Shown here: piece by piece, positions 27,801 to 40,700 of the stretch
Numbering within the stretch: position 1 is the stretch's first letter
How the letters are laid out: every line of letters begins with the position of its first letter
Assembly: GCF_003945595.2 (NCBI RefSeq)
Contig: NW_024104378.1
Coordinates: forward strand, 1,674,489-1,738,488
DNA from: Pipra filicauda
Lineage: Eukaryota; Chordata; Aves; Passeriformes; Pipridae
DNA length: 64,000 nucleotides
Reading direction: 5' to 3'
Made by a program: the position numbers and the translations under genes
The notes under the pieces: model-generated
The model's database searches: none
The model's input: only the letters and a program-made list of their open reading frames with translations
What the model was told of the DNA's origin: nothing

Positions 27801-29785
27801 TGTTGTTTTGCAACATCTGCTGCACGCGTTGTAGAGGAAGCATACTGCTACCTGGGTCCATCAACCTGATAGAAAGTCATGAGGATGCTCCTCTTTTGAA
27901 AAGTCTTCTCCCCCTCTCCAGAGCTAAACAAATCTGTTCAGGACTGCTGCTGTCACTATGGTTACAGCCAGCCTCTCCAGGACCTCTCTTTGTACCACTG
28001 GCCCTAATAGTAAGAGAGAGAAGCAGAGCAGCAGCACTGGGCCTGATGCTGGCTCAGGCATAAATGGGATGGAGTCTAAACCTCTGCCTGGCCTCTGAAG
28101 GCAGGAAGAAAGGGCATTGAAGCTGGCTGAAGAACTGGAAGACCTGATAGGAGAGACTGGGAAACAAATGAAAAAAGGCAGAATTATGGTGAGAAGACCC
28201 TAACTTTTGAGTGTACTTTCGTGCATGAAATACTGTCTGCATACTTTGCATCACTCAAGACATGGGCATCTCTGGTGCAGAATTCAAGTGTGATGAATCA
28301 GCCCTAGACATGCCTCCTTCCCTCCATGTGGGTGCCTGAATGTCAGATTAACACAGACCAACTCTTTTTTTTTTCCTCATTTCAAATTCAGTTAAGAATT
28401 ATCTTTGTGTATTTGTCTCAAAATGGCTATTCAGTTTGTTATTAATACATCTTCTCTCCATTAAGGTTTTCATTATTAAGTATAAAGCAGGTTTTCAATA
28501 TGAAGTTGAAAGCACAGTTACAAAGAGTCAAAAACCTCCCAATTCTGTGTTATTCTTAACAGCAAGAACCCTCTCCAGCTGCTTATATGGCCCTCATCCA
28601 GACCTCCTAGTGCCTCTCACCACCCAAACTGTCAACCTGGGTTTCACACAGCCAGCATACCAGGCAACTTCTCAGACTTAGTCAAAAACTACCTTGTCAA
28701 ATGGCAGCCCCAATCCCCTATCTATTTAGGCCTGGGCAGCTGATAACAATCTGAACTAGTTCAGAAAGTATCCAGACCTCCAACTGAAGATGTACACTAA
28801 ATGTTAGTAAAAGTTGCATCACTAATTAAATACTTTGCCTAGTATAAAGTGAAAACTATCTTGCTTGCAGCAAATAAAAACACTCTAAATTTCTGCTGGG
28901 TGGAATCAGCAAACTCCAAAACAATTTATGTATTTTTTTCCTTCTAGTTAAAAAGAAACCTTTTTTAAAGTCAAGCCACTGTAAACTCCTGTCAATTTTA
29001 CCAAGAAAAGTGGAGTCATTCTTAATGCCAGTAATGAAACAAGAAGTATCTGTAGATCCCAACCGTTTCTTTTCCCTGAAATCAATTGGAACTACGACAC
29101 CAATAACTGATTGTGAAGTACAGAGGAAAAACTGTTTGTGTGCCTCTGCTAAGACATGCTTCTAGTTGCCACAAATCACTCCATTAATGACAAATTTCTA
29201 GGAATGGAAGTTAACATTTCTGTGGTAAACGAAACACAATTTCCAAATGTTATTAAAATTTGTCTGTACTTGAACAGTGGACTATAGTAATGCTGAAGAA
29301 CATACTACTATATTATCTTTCTGTGCAACTCCAGTGTTTATTCATTTGCTACTCATTACTGAATAGGGCTGAGAAGCACAGACACGTTCTCACTATTGGA
29401 TAATGAAAGTCCCACTTACAGGAACATTCAAAGTTTGCAGACCCATAATGCTGATTGCTAACAGCGACATACACTTTACATCTTTTTTGAAAATAAATCT
29501 CTCTCCATATTCAAACACTGCATTTGAGAAAACTTTTGAATCTTGAAATGCAAACATCTTGATCTGCTCTGCAGTTAGAGAGGAATTTAATGAAGAAAAT
29601 TTAGTCATTATCAAAAGCCTGAACATTCCAACACATTTCTTGAATTGACACAGGCACCATTTTAATTGCTGTTTTGGAAGAGATTTCCCATAGAAAAGAT
29701 TACTTAAACTTTAGAGCATTATTTTAACAGCATTCCCAAGCTTTCAGGCTGCCTAGGACTTTAAAATCTCCTGGTTGTCAGTTTT

Positions 29786-29801
29786 AAAAAAAAAAAAAAA
29801 A
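29786..29801. repeat. A16 homopolymer
   Basis: Sixteen A bases, followed by AC-, GA- and GAAG-rich sequence, about 650 bases before the CpG island. Confidence 0.9.
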
Positions 29802-30436
29802 CAACGAAAAAGAAGAAAGAAGTAGTAAAAAAGCTGCTGTTTCATACTGTCACAGACCACAATCCATTGTCAGTATTTTGTTCCTGGTATAATAAATGAA
29901 AATGGTGCCATATGTCTTTGTATGCAACAAAACCCAATTATCACTTCGTGTGCACAAATCTTCAGTACTGACCGTACATAGTGTTTTCTCCAGCTAATTA
30001 ATAACATACACTGACATCGTCTTCCGAAATTTGTTCTACCGGCAGCTCGAAGTAATTGCTACCACTGCCATTTCGTTTAGACCCCACCCACTTAAATCAC
30101 TTTACTCCAAAACTAAGTTCAGCCAATTTATGGTAATATATGTATGCTACATTTCCCAATACTCCACGGATCACTCCGTTAGGCTCCAATTACACAATTA
30201 AATTGTGGCAATATATCCTCTCGAGTGTAGCACTGGGTTGTAACCAAGACCTTTAGGGTATCTTAGATAACAGAAAGGAAACCCTTCAGGGAACATATTT
30301 CAGATGTCTTTGATAACAATAACAACATCATAACAATATTATGGAGAAATCTAGTCTGTGTGCAGTTTTGGGATCCCTCAGGGCATTATTTTAAGCGTTC
30401 ACGATAGGACCACGATGCATCAGTGGGCTTCAGCTT

Positions 30437-31640
30437 CCCGCTAACCTCCGTGCCCCGCGCATCCCCAGCGGAACAGCCTCCGTATGGGGACAGCTCCGGT
30501 CGACCGCCCCCGCCGCCACCTCCGAGAAGCGGGATGCGGGTGGGGGAACGGGGTCACCTGACTGCGCCGGGCCACCGATCTGCGGCGGCAAAGGCAGCGC
30601 CGCGCCGGTCCGCTCCGCTCCGTCCCGCCCTCTGCACCGGGGTAGGGGCGGCGCTGCTGCGGCAGTAGCGCGGGGATTAGGCTGCGGGAGGATTAAGCCG
30701 CCGGCTGGAAATAGCAGCGTCGGCTCCCGGGCGTGGACGCCCAGCGCATCCCCGGCGGCGGCGGCGGCTGCGGGAGGGGCAGCCCGCCCCGCACCTGGGG
30801 CTACCGGGGCCGGAGGTCCGGGGGGGGGCTGCTGCGCCGCGGAGCGTCTCGCCATCGGGCCGGGCGGCGGGCCGGGCCGGGCAGCGGTCGCGGCGGGAGG
30901 CGGCGGTGCCCTCCCCGGAGAGGCAGCGGCAGGAGGACGGGAGGCAAGGACGCACTGACAGGTCGGCCGCTGGCGCTCGCTACATCCCGCTCTGCCCCCG
31001 CGCAGGGATGCTGCATGGCGCTGTGCGCCGCCGCATGCAGCGGCACCCCGTTTCCCGGCGCGGGGGTTTCCCTGTCGGGGCCAGGGGGTGACGGAGGGGG
31101 GAGGCACCGGGAGGGCATAACATGGCGCAACGGTGCCATAATCTCCCATCGAGGAGGCGGCGGGGCGGGCGCTGCAGCGGGGCCGGGGCGCGGCGGCGGT
31201 TCCTCCGCGGGGCCGGCTCCTGGGGCGGGCACTGCCGGGGCAGGTGCGGGAGGGGTTCCTTTCCCCCTGTCCCGGGGGCTCAAACGTTATTTGTGTGCAG
31301 CCTCCTTCAGCTGCCGTCATTATTTCTCCTTCATCCGTTCCTTGCAACGCCTGAAATACCCTTCTTTCTGCCCCAGGCGGCTTCCAGCTAGGCAGAGGCT
31401 TACACAACGGGGCGGGGGGTCTGCACCTCGGGAGGGGCCGGGCTGCCCGAGGGACCATTGTGCGTGTGTCTGTGTGCCCCTGCCTGTGCGTGTCTCTGCC
31501 GTGCCTACCCCCGGCGATAAACCTGGGATCTCCCGTTCCCCTCCCGTGTTTTCCGCCCCTGCAGAGGAGACAGCAGCCAGCACGCCGTTCGAAGATGTCG
31601 GGTCAGACGCTGACAGATCGCATCGCAGCTGCTCAGTACA
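30437..31640 (+). promoter_or_regulatory. SNAP91: SNAP91 CpG-island promoter and probable non-coding first exon
   Basis: The base composition switches abruptly from AT-rich to very GC- and CpG-rich for about 1.2 kb, ending at the first coding exon. GC boxes (Sp1-type) are visible at 30645-30651, 31162-31170, 31222-31230 and 31409-31418. A YY1-like AACATGGCG lies near 31120, and CRE half-sites (TGACG/CGTCA) near 31088 and 31314. No TATA box is apparent, consistent with dispersed initiation. In other vertebrates SNAP91 begins with a non-coding exon; a donor-like CAG/GTGCGG at 31244 could end it here, which would make a 321-base intron to 31564. That exon and the start site are inference. Confidence 0.8.
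31244..31564 (+). other. Candidate intron 1 inside the CpG island
   Basis: This runs from the possible donor CAG/GTGCGG to the well-formed acceptor before the first coding exon. The acceptor is convincing, with a C/T-rich run over about 30 bases then CAG. The donor is only one of several possible choices upstream, so the left edge is uncertain. The interval remains GC-rich with one GC box and shows no separate gene. Confidence 0.45.
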
Positions 31641-31724
31641 GCGTTACGGGATCAGCCGTAGCCAGAGCCGTCTGCAAAGCCACCACGCATGAAGTGATGG
31701 GGCCCAAGAAAAAGCACCTGGACT
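31565..31724 (+). CDS. SNAP91: SNAP91 first coding exon (exon 2 if exon 1 is non-coding)
   Basis: The exon opens after a good acceptor (pyrimidine-rich, ending CCCCTGCAG at 31564). It has 30 bases of 5' UTR, the ATG at 31595 with A at -3, and residues 1-43 plus one base. The donor is GACT/GTGAGC at 31725. It encodes the N-terminal amphipathic helix region and every residue of the PtdIns(4,5)P2 site known from the family (K28, K38, K40, H41). The start is chosen because [10 protein letters not shown] is the conserved family N-terminus. The frame is open upstream across the acceptor to an ATG at 31460, so an unspliced leader would add 45 residues. Confidence 0.95.
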
Positions 31725-34700
31725 GTGAGCATCCCTTTTTGTTTCCCCAGCAATGGCCCGGGGCTGAGGAGCCTGCCCGTAGGGTGCTTTGGTGGGCCTT
31801 TGAGCCGGCTGACTGTCACGCTCGCTGTAATCCAGCTTGCAGAGCGTAAGAGTGATGGGAAATCTCCAGGAGAGGATGAGTTATTATTGCATTTCTTCTC
31901 TTATTGCATAATACTGCTCTTTCGGCCATTTTTTTTCTCATGACCTCTTGCCTTTTATTTAGGAAGACAGTGCAAAGAGTGCCTTGTGGAGCAAGGGCTT
32001 GGAAAGAGGGGAGGGGATTGGACACAGGGCAAAATGGACACACGCTTGTCACTGCCTACTTCGCTCAGGATTAAGCTGGGCTGAGGTATACATAAATGCT
32101 ATGTCCAGAGCTGGCCAAGCACCGGTAGGAGTGTGGCCATCTCCACAGCAGACTTCTGAAGAGGTTTAGATGATGGTGGGCTTAAATGGCAAGGCACTGG
32201 GATAATGCTGTGCTGTAGATTGGGACAACCTTTGGAGGGCTTAAGGGCTGTTGCTGAGGTCCCAAATATCTGACAGCAACTTCTCGAGCTGCCCAATTGT
32301 TTCCATTGTGTTTTATTGAAGATGCTGGTGGCTTTATCTCATAGATTTATGATGTATTCTGGACTGATGTTAGCTAGTTTAGCCAGGAAACAAGGTTGAA
32401 GGCAAAACACTTATTAAAAAACAATGAGCTAGTGATGGTTTGTCTTGACAATTTCGATTCAACTGTCAGTCCCTGTTTGGAGTCACCAAGTAGTAGAATA
32501 GTGAAAGAATTTAGTTGTGTGGTGTTAACTAGTCCTGTTTACCAATAGTAATTCTGTCCAGCACTGAACTTGGCAGATCAACAGCAGGTTTTACTGTCTA
32601 AAATTAAGTGGATTTCGCATGTTTTTTTGGACATGGTAAGAAATACTTTCAAGTAAAGATCAGCAGGTTTTATACCAGGCAGTCTCTTGGCTGCTGGCCA
32701 TTAATAAGTAATGCTGGTGCAGGTGTTTGTAAGTACAATTCTGATGATGCTGTATTTGTTAAAAGGAGGTAGTATTACTTCTGGAAAATACTTGCAGATT
32801 TCAGTTCTATTGACTTTGTAGCTAACCCTCAAAGTGACAAATGGTGTGCTGGTCTTTCACTGTATCTAAATATTCTTGTATATATGACCAAGAAATGCTG
32901 GTGTAAGCAGCATTGATTGAAGACTGACTTGGGTCTAAAATGTTTAAATAGATCATCAGTCTTAAAATCATGTATTCTGTCTTGTTTTCTTGTATATTTA
33001 AAAAAAATCATCTTGGTTATTGATATCTCTCCTATGTTGTTGTTTGGTAGCTGTGAACACTTTAATCTGTAAGTTGTGTCTGGACTGTCCTACTGTAACT
33101 GTTACTAAAAGCTTTAGCTAAAAAAAAAGTGTAGCTCATGTATTTAAAATATTCATGTTGTGTATCTGTGTTTGTATATATACATATACATATATATATA
33201 CATATGTATATAAACACACATATATATACATACTATCTGGAATAGGCAGGATTAAAGAGAGGTTGAAATAACCTACCAGTGCTATATTAAGGACTCTGAA
33301 GGGTCTGTATTTGGATATTGGTGCTAATATTACTACTTCAAAAGTGAGTGTAGTAGAGACCGAAGCCAGTAGTATTCTGTGCAATTTCATATGTACCTGC
33401 ATGTCAGACAAACAAGAGGAAGAGAAATTATCATCATGGCTAGGCTTCGCGAACAAAGATTTAGGAAGACTCTCTCCACGTTAAGAGAAATTATAATTTC
33501 CTGTGAAGATACATCCATGCTCATTTTTCCTTCTGTTTTCCAATCTGTATATAACAGTTCAGAGTTTTAACTATCTGGTATGATTAAGGACAGAATCTCG
33601 TCTGTGGCAGATATGCATGTTCAAAATTTGTGGACTATAAATGAAAATCAAGTTCATGTTTTAAAAGAAAAAATATTATCAGGCTCTTAAACCTTAGGCA
33701 TATCCTCATAACTGTGAATTGATAGGCAATGTCTTGAACTCTGACATATGTCTTGTGAGCAAGTGTTAAAATGGGGTTTATATATTGTAATAAGACAGTA
33801 AATTACAAGTTCATCCTCTGAAAGAGCAATGCACACATGCATACAGGAGATATGCTGCTAAGTGGAGGTAGATATAAACCATGTGGCTAAGTGCATTTCA
33901 AATTGGATAAGTAGTATTTGAAGATGTGGAGAAGGAAAGATAAAACTAGCCAATGCCTTACAATAAGTTTTAAGTCAAGGTACAAAGGATTTAGATGACT
34001 AAAACTTCAGGTAGCCCAAAGTGATGGTTGGAGTGATGCTTTATGAAGGGCTGTAATTCTAGTATTGATATTGGGGTTCCGTGTCCTTAGGGAACTCCAT
34101 ATTTTTGTTAGCGTTTTAGTAGCCAGGTGTCATGTCACACAACCCCTCTTCTACTCCCCTGATTAGCAACTGGGCATTGTAAATTAAATTGAGAGATCAA
34201 CTATTTAACATGAGTTAAGTAGTTTTGTAAGGATAGCATACAATGAAGTCTACCCTCATATGTTTTCTGCAGAAGATATTAGTTCCAGAGGGTTATAGGA
34301 AGATTATAGATGAAAAAGTGTGTGGTGTTTTGGTTTGGTTTCGGATTTTTTTGGTTTGTTTGTTTGATATAGATTTTCTCCTGAGTATTACTTAGAGGGA
34401 GCTTGCTCTTAGGAATAAAAAGTATGATTTGGGTATGAGTGCATGAGTGTGAGGAAGGAAGGAAAGAACAGAATTTTTGTCTTCTGTGAACAAAAGCTGA
34501 GCTGCTAAGTGTTCGCTTTTGTGTGTTTTTCTGTATATGCATAGTTTTCAATTACAGACTTCAATATAGATGCTTCTGTCCTTTGGCATGGGCTCTGGGT
34601 GCTGCACAGGCTGGTCATGTAAAGAAATACTGAAGAATCATTAGGTTGCTATCATATGCTCAGCAAGATTTACCATTTTCTTGAACTCCACTCTCATACT

Positions 34701-37700
34701 AATGAATTTTCAGCAACTGCTGGAAGTAGTGCAAGATGGCATTAAATGTGCTTCTCAAATTCCTATGGGGAGAAAAGGAATGCAAATCTGGACTGCTCTG
34801 ATGGTTTGGGACAGTTAATATGTTAAAGCTCTGACCATTTTGGACTTAACCAAAAGTTGTCATCTTAAAGTTGTCTTAAAGTCACCAGAATGATACAGAT
34901 TTATATCCCTCAGCTAACCATGTTGTGTTAACTAGATTACAATTAGATACAGCAAATGAAGAAAGTCTTCCCATGAAGAAGTGGTTATTAGCAACTTTAT
35001 TTTGATGCAGTGAGAAGGGCCATTGCAGAGTGGGTGAATAAGGCATATGGATACATAAACTGATAATTCTAGTGGGAAGGCAATCCTAGAGCACAGCATT
35101 GAAGTTGCACTCTCAGAATTGTTCTGAAAAATGCGTTAAGGCTTCACTGAGGGTTGTGTGGGACAAGTACAATCTCAAATGGTGATGACTGATGGTATGA
35201 ACAGGGAGGTGCTTTTGGAGAAGGGAAATGACTTTAAAATGTGAAAATACATGCTAGATAAGGGAAAAGTAGGTAGATCTGAACTTGGTCCTTTTATAGA
35301 GGATCTCACTCAGAAACAGACCATCAGGCTTTCATTTAGAGAAGTGAATTGAAAACCAGTGAGGTTGTTACATCTGCAGTTAGTTGTAACAGGTTCCTCT
35401 TTCTGAAAATGTTAAAAATGGCTGGGATTTTCCTTCACTGATTTTGTTGAGTGAATTTCTTTGCAACAGGAGGAAGTTATGGAGTGTATGTTCTAAAAAG
35501 ACCACATGGTGCCTTCTTACTTCTTCAAAATAATTCTCATAAGGGAGAAGGCCCTTCCAGAGGCCTGATCAAGAGGTGGGAGATGTTTGTGAGAAGTGGA
35601 AACATAGCAGATGAAGATCAGAATTCAATTATCTGTGGCTGTGGAGAGATGACCTGTGTATCTGTTGTAACATATTTCCACCCTAAGTCTAATTTTGTAT
35701 ATTTGTATGTAGCTGGCAAACAAAGGCTCTAAAAGCAAGTTTATAGTTTAATTCATGATGGTAACTAAACTGCAGGGCTGGTGTCAGTATTTTGCTTATA
35801 CAGACACTTTTTTTCCTGCAGTTTCTACCTTTCTTCTGCAAACTGCGGGGTTGATCTAACGAGTTTGAATCACTATGGTCTCTGCTGTTGAAAGAGAAGT
35901 GTCTGTTGACCAAAAGCAGTGGACCAAAATGAGCCTTTTTGCCTAGGCTCAATAAAGATGAAGTTGCCTCTGTCTCATTCCTGAGGAATATGTCTTTCTC
36001 TGTCTTTTGGGAGAGGTGGAGATCAATGGAGCTATCTTGAGTCCCTAGACTTCAGTTACTGTTAACTTGGCAGGTTAGAGCATAAGGTTGACTTGGATGC
36101 GTATTTCAGAAGTTGTTTGCTGTTGAAGTGATTTGAGGAGTGTTCCAAGTCTGTTGGCACTTGGGGCCCTTTCCTAGTGGGAGTAGCGCAGATGTACTGC
36201 ATTGCTCTGCAGTCCAGCTGACAGTCTTTACAGCTGTGGACGTATCTTCAAGAAAATTGCCAAGAACACAGTCCCTGTACATACTGGGCCTAATCCTTCA
36301 CATTTTACTAATGAAACTGTTTCTGTATGTCTCACTGTATCTTGTATTGCAGTAATTTGTCACAGCTTCTGTGTATGAGAGAACTGACTTTTTTTAAAGT
36401 TACCATTGAAGATCAGCTGGAATACTGTGTCTTGGTTTTTGTTGTCATAGCTAAGGTGAATTTTAAATTGTGAACTTCTCTGTCACCCCAGTGAATCGTT
36501 CTCACACATGAAAAGAAAAAAAATCTCAAGCAAGCAATTTTCTTTAATTCATTAATGGTTTATTTTTGTGTAAGGACTTTTCATCAGTCTTTCTGTGGAA
36601 TAACTCTCTGTTTCTTTGGGCTTCTACCATGTCCTTTCCCAAAACAGTATTGAAGGCACACTTCATTTGGAGGCATGTAGGTTCCTGAATAGGAGTAAAA
36701 ATGTCTTTCATGGGTAAGGGGAGCTAATAAGAAGGATTCTTTGAGTATTTAAGTGGCATTAACTTTCAATTCCCCCTCAGCCCCACACTGCTTCTAAGGC
36801 ATATGTAATACCAAGAGAAGGCTGATCTTTTAATTAAGCTAAGACTAAGCTAACCAATAATTCTTCAAAATATGTTTGAATCAGGGTAGAAGTTTAAATT
36901 CATGTTAAGATATGAATGTTGAAACATGGGCAGGATCACTTGATCTTGTGCATCTCAGCTGTTCTGTCTTTAGGTTATCTTATGGTGCAATGCCTAAGGA
37001 AAGGAGAAGGGAGGATGAGGGAACAGAAAAGTGGGTAGGCAGTGTAATATTAAACTTTTTTCATCTCAGCAGTGTAACCTGATAGATGGACTAGTCCTAC
37101 CCACACTCCCTTTGTCATTTCCTCAGCTGAGGGCAGGTATTCTTAGACTTTTTCAAGAGTAAGCAAGGTCCTTCTGTTAAACATGCTTTGTCAAGATCAT
37201 GGATGACAAATTCTGTGACGACTCAGGTCTTTTTGTTGTACTGACTTCCATTAGTAGACCTTGATAATGGAGTAGCTGTTTATGAGATCATCAGGATGAC
37301 AGTGACCAGAGCATAGTTTTAATCACTTCTCTTTAGTTGCTGAGTATGTTTCATAATAGTCTCATAGTGTTACTCCCTTAGATCTTGGGTGACAGCAACT
37401 GAACAACTTATAAACAACAACAAAAGTCTGCAGTTTGATTTGATCTGTGCCTCTGGTTTCCCAGCCTCACTCTTAACCCTTTGTCTTCTGTACCTGCCTT
37501 ACAAGGACCTGTCCCACTACTGAGGAATTCTGTGAAGTCTCCAAGAAAATGCTCTGTAGGTGGGATCAGTCCATGCTTCTGTGTCTCTGCCATGTGAAGA
37601 ATCCTCCAAAGTGCTTAAGAGTAGATGATGGTCAGGATAATTTTGAAGGGCATAAAGCATTTTGTATGCTATTCGTTTTCCATGCTTCTTGCTGGATTGA

Positions 37701-40700
37701 GAATTTGGTAGCCAGAGGAGAATTTTCTGTTCTCTTAGTTCCTGCTTTTGAAGAAATGGTAATATAACAGAGGCACACCTACTTCTAGTATTTTTTTGCC
37801 ACTGCTCAAGATTCTCGAGACTGCTTTGGTCTTCCTGGCCTGCTTACCTTTCCTCAGTACTGGTTGTCCATGACATGGTTTTGGCTGCAAGGCTGGCCTC
37901 TGTGAGAAGAGACTAGGACGTGCTCTGTGCCAGACACAGCCAGCTCCATGGTGGATCCACTGCAATACACAGCTGAGCCTATCCACCAAGCTTGTGGTAC
38001 CTCAAGTAAAACCAACTTAAGGCAAAAAACACTGGACAGGCAGAGGAAGAGGGAAAAAGAAATGGCAGAAGGAACACCAAGGTTAGAGGTGGAGCAGGAG
38101 ATACTCCATGATGCTGGAGCAGATATCCCCTGCAGCCTGTGGAAGAGACCTCTGTTCTCAGCAGTCACAGCTGCAGCATCCTCCACTCCTACCAAAATCT
38201 TGCCATGTGCACCCCGTGTACCCCCTGGTCCTGAAGGAAAGAAAGGGGCAGACCTTCCTCAGTCAGCTGTGGGCATACAGTATTGCTGAAGGAGCTGGCT
38301 CCAGTATTTCTGGAGGTGGGGAAAAATTGGCTGTGGAGGGATGACATTATATCCCTTCCTTTAGCCTTTCTATAGCCTAAAGATGAGTCAGTGGTACCAA
38401 ACAGTATCATTAAGTTAACATGCCCTGTTCCTTTTTGGAGCTTCTTTTTAAGGCACAGATCCTGGTAAGGGTGGAAAAGCATAAGTTCTGTTGTGTGCCT
38501 AAGGGAAATACTAGAGTCTCACCAATGAGTGTCTGATGAACCTTGAATTCCATGCTTGAACATGGCATGCAGATGTTGGTTTGGACAGAGGGGTTTCAAA
38601 TACCATGGAAAGAAGCAAGGAATAAAGCAAGCCAGGGTCTGAATCTCAGCGCAGGACATATAAAGAAGAGAATGGGTCACCTGACAAAGGGCTAAACCCT
38701 GAACTCAAACTAAATGATACAATAGAAGAAACCTTCCTAGTAGCTTTACAGGCAGTGATCTGTAGCACAGGATTTGCAGCAGTACTTTCATTCCCCTGAG
38801 TCAGCAGTATCAGCAAGATTGCGGTGTGAAGCTTCATTGGTAAGCTGATATTAGAGTGTCCCACCCCATCAGATTCACCACGCCTGCATGATTTTCCTTC
38901 TGTCCAAAATTTTGTTTGCATGAGAGCTACTGGCTTAAATTAACCTGAATAAACCAGATGCTGGCAATTGATAGAAGACAACTAGAATATTTGGCAGGGG
39001 CTAGCTTGTCACTTTGCAGAGTATAGTAAAGCCTGCTTTTTGTGGAATCTTGCAAACCATATACTAGATCCCTAAGCCAGTTTTTAATGCTTTTAATCAT
39101 GCTATTTTGATCATGTTTACTTCTTCAGAGCTGGTTGAAAACACTCAAAATCAATATATAACACGTTTTCCTTGTGCTCATAAAGTCTTCTCTTTAGGTT
39201 GTGAAACACATTTGCTGAAGTAGTTGAGAATTGTAGTTCACTAGGAGAGGGAATATACTAGCCATCTGGACTAGCTTCACAAGTGCTATTGGACATCAGC
39301 CTTGAAATGAATGTAGGTGGAATAGTAGAACAGTATTTTCTAGGCTGCTGGGAAATGGGGCATCCACTGGGCATCTGAGGCTTGCAGCTTAGTTGTAGGC
39401 ATAGTATAGGAAATGGCAGTGCACAATATTACTGACTTCTGGACAAGCCAAGTCGAAATACCCTTCTGCTCCTCCTTCCTGCCCTGGACAATGTGATCTC
39501 ATGCTTTGCTTTAGATTATATCTGTATCTTAACTTAGTTTAATGAAAGGGATTGGATGCTAAAAGGTCCTGGTGCTATGCTGATATTGCATATTTATGTA
39601 ATTTTTACTCTGGGCATTTGAACTGAGGCAACATGTCAATCGGTTGCCTTTCCTAGAGCCTGTTTTTTGTAGCTATTGATAAAACTCAAATGCGTTACTA
39701 TATTATTTGTAGAGGAGATTGTGTGAGTACATAGACATGATAGTGCTTGAAGACCACCAAGAAAGCAATCCCTGCCTCTCATGTGTACTGAGAGCTGCAG
39801 GTTGCTGACAAGACACGTCTGCAGCTTGGGTCTGACTCGTGGCAATCAACTCCTTTTGGTCATAAGCCAATATACAAAGTTACCACAGGTAGAAGGCAAG
39901 CTGGCAGGAAATCCTGTGTTGCAGTTGGGCCATAGAGCTCTAACAAAACAGTTGAGCCATGTGCTTTGCCAAGGTTGCTTTACTGCCTCAAAGAAGGAAT
40001 GAAAAAGAAAGCAATGTTCTTTGCTCATTGTCTCTAGGTATTTAGGAGACTAGGTTATGGCTGAGATGTGAAACACTTGTAAGGTTAGATTGGAGAGTTT
40101 GGTCCACTTGAGCTAAGATTATTCTACCAAAGGACGTGTCTTTTCAAGAAATTGTCTTAAACTTTTCAGTCCTAAAGAGGTAGGACAAGGCTGTGACTTG
40201 ACTACTAACAGTCTAGCCCTTCACTTCAAACTGACTCTTGGCTTGGCAGGAGCATGGATGACACAATGGCAGCGGGTGCTTCCATACCAGATGGTCAGGG
40301 GTTAGCCTGCAGTGCCTGGCAGACTCCCAGTGCCTCTGGCATAGTTTTGTTATATCTCTTAAGTCACTCTGGTAGTTTACAGAATGTTCTAAAATGGTCC
40401 TTCACAGAAGTGAGAGAAAGACATGACTGCTCAAAGCATGAATAAAACATGCTGACTTGTCGCCCACATTTTTTAAACGTGTGCAAGTTTACAAGTTTAG
40501 AGGAAGGTCCTCAAAATAAGGCAGTGAACAGTTATCTTGCCACAGTGCAGGACTGCACTAGCTAGGGTGTCCATAACTGAACATAGATGCACTTAAGTGG
40601 GAGTTCAAACTGTTTTCACAAGGACTCTCACTTCTCGTTTCAGGGACTTGTATGAAAGGGGGAAGCCAGCTGGCCTGTTTCCTGGCTCTAAAGGCTGCTG

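Larger units (their letters stand above)
20001..30436. other. Upstream intergenic DNA, right block next to the promoter
   Basis: No gene, RNA or retrotransposon recognised. AT-rich throughout, with short TA runs near 25230-25260. No feature marks the approach to the CpG island until the composition changes at about 30437. Confidence 0.75.

Noticed and set aside
1..30436. A neighbouring gene such as RIPPLY2, expected near SNAP91 by mammalian synteny
   Set aside because: No WRPW motif, Ripply homology block or other exon-like conserved peptide was found in the reading frames here; it may lie further left.
30430..31458. 342-codon minus-strand frame in the CpG island
   Set aside because: Its Pro/Ala/Arg/Gly-rich composition is typical of stop-poor GC-rich DNA; no domain or family similarity is seen, and it overlaps the SNAP91 promoter.
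30733..31692. 319-codon plus-strand frame running into the first SNAP91 coding exon
   Set aside because: It reads the SNAP91 exon in the wrong frame and is otherwise Gly/Arg-rich CpG-island sequence.
37927..38289. 120-codon frame as a nested gene
   Set aside because: It lies wholly within a recognised avian interspersed repeat, so it is not treated as a host gene.
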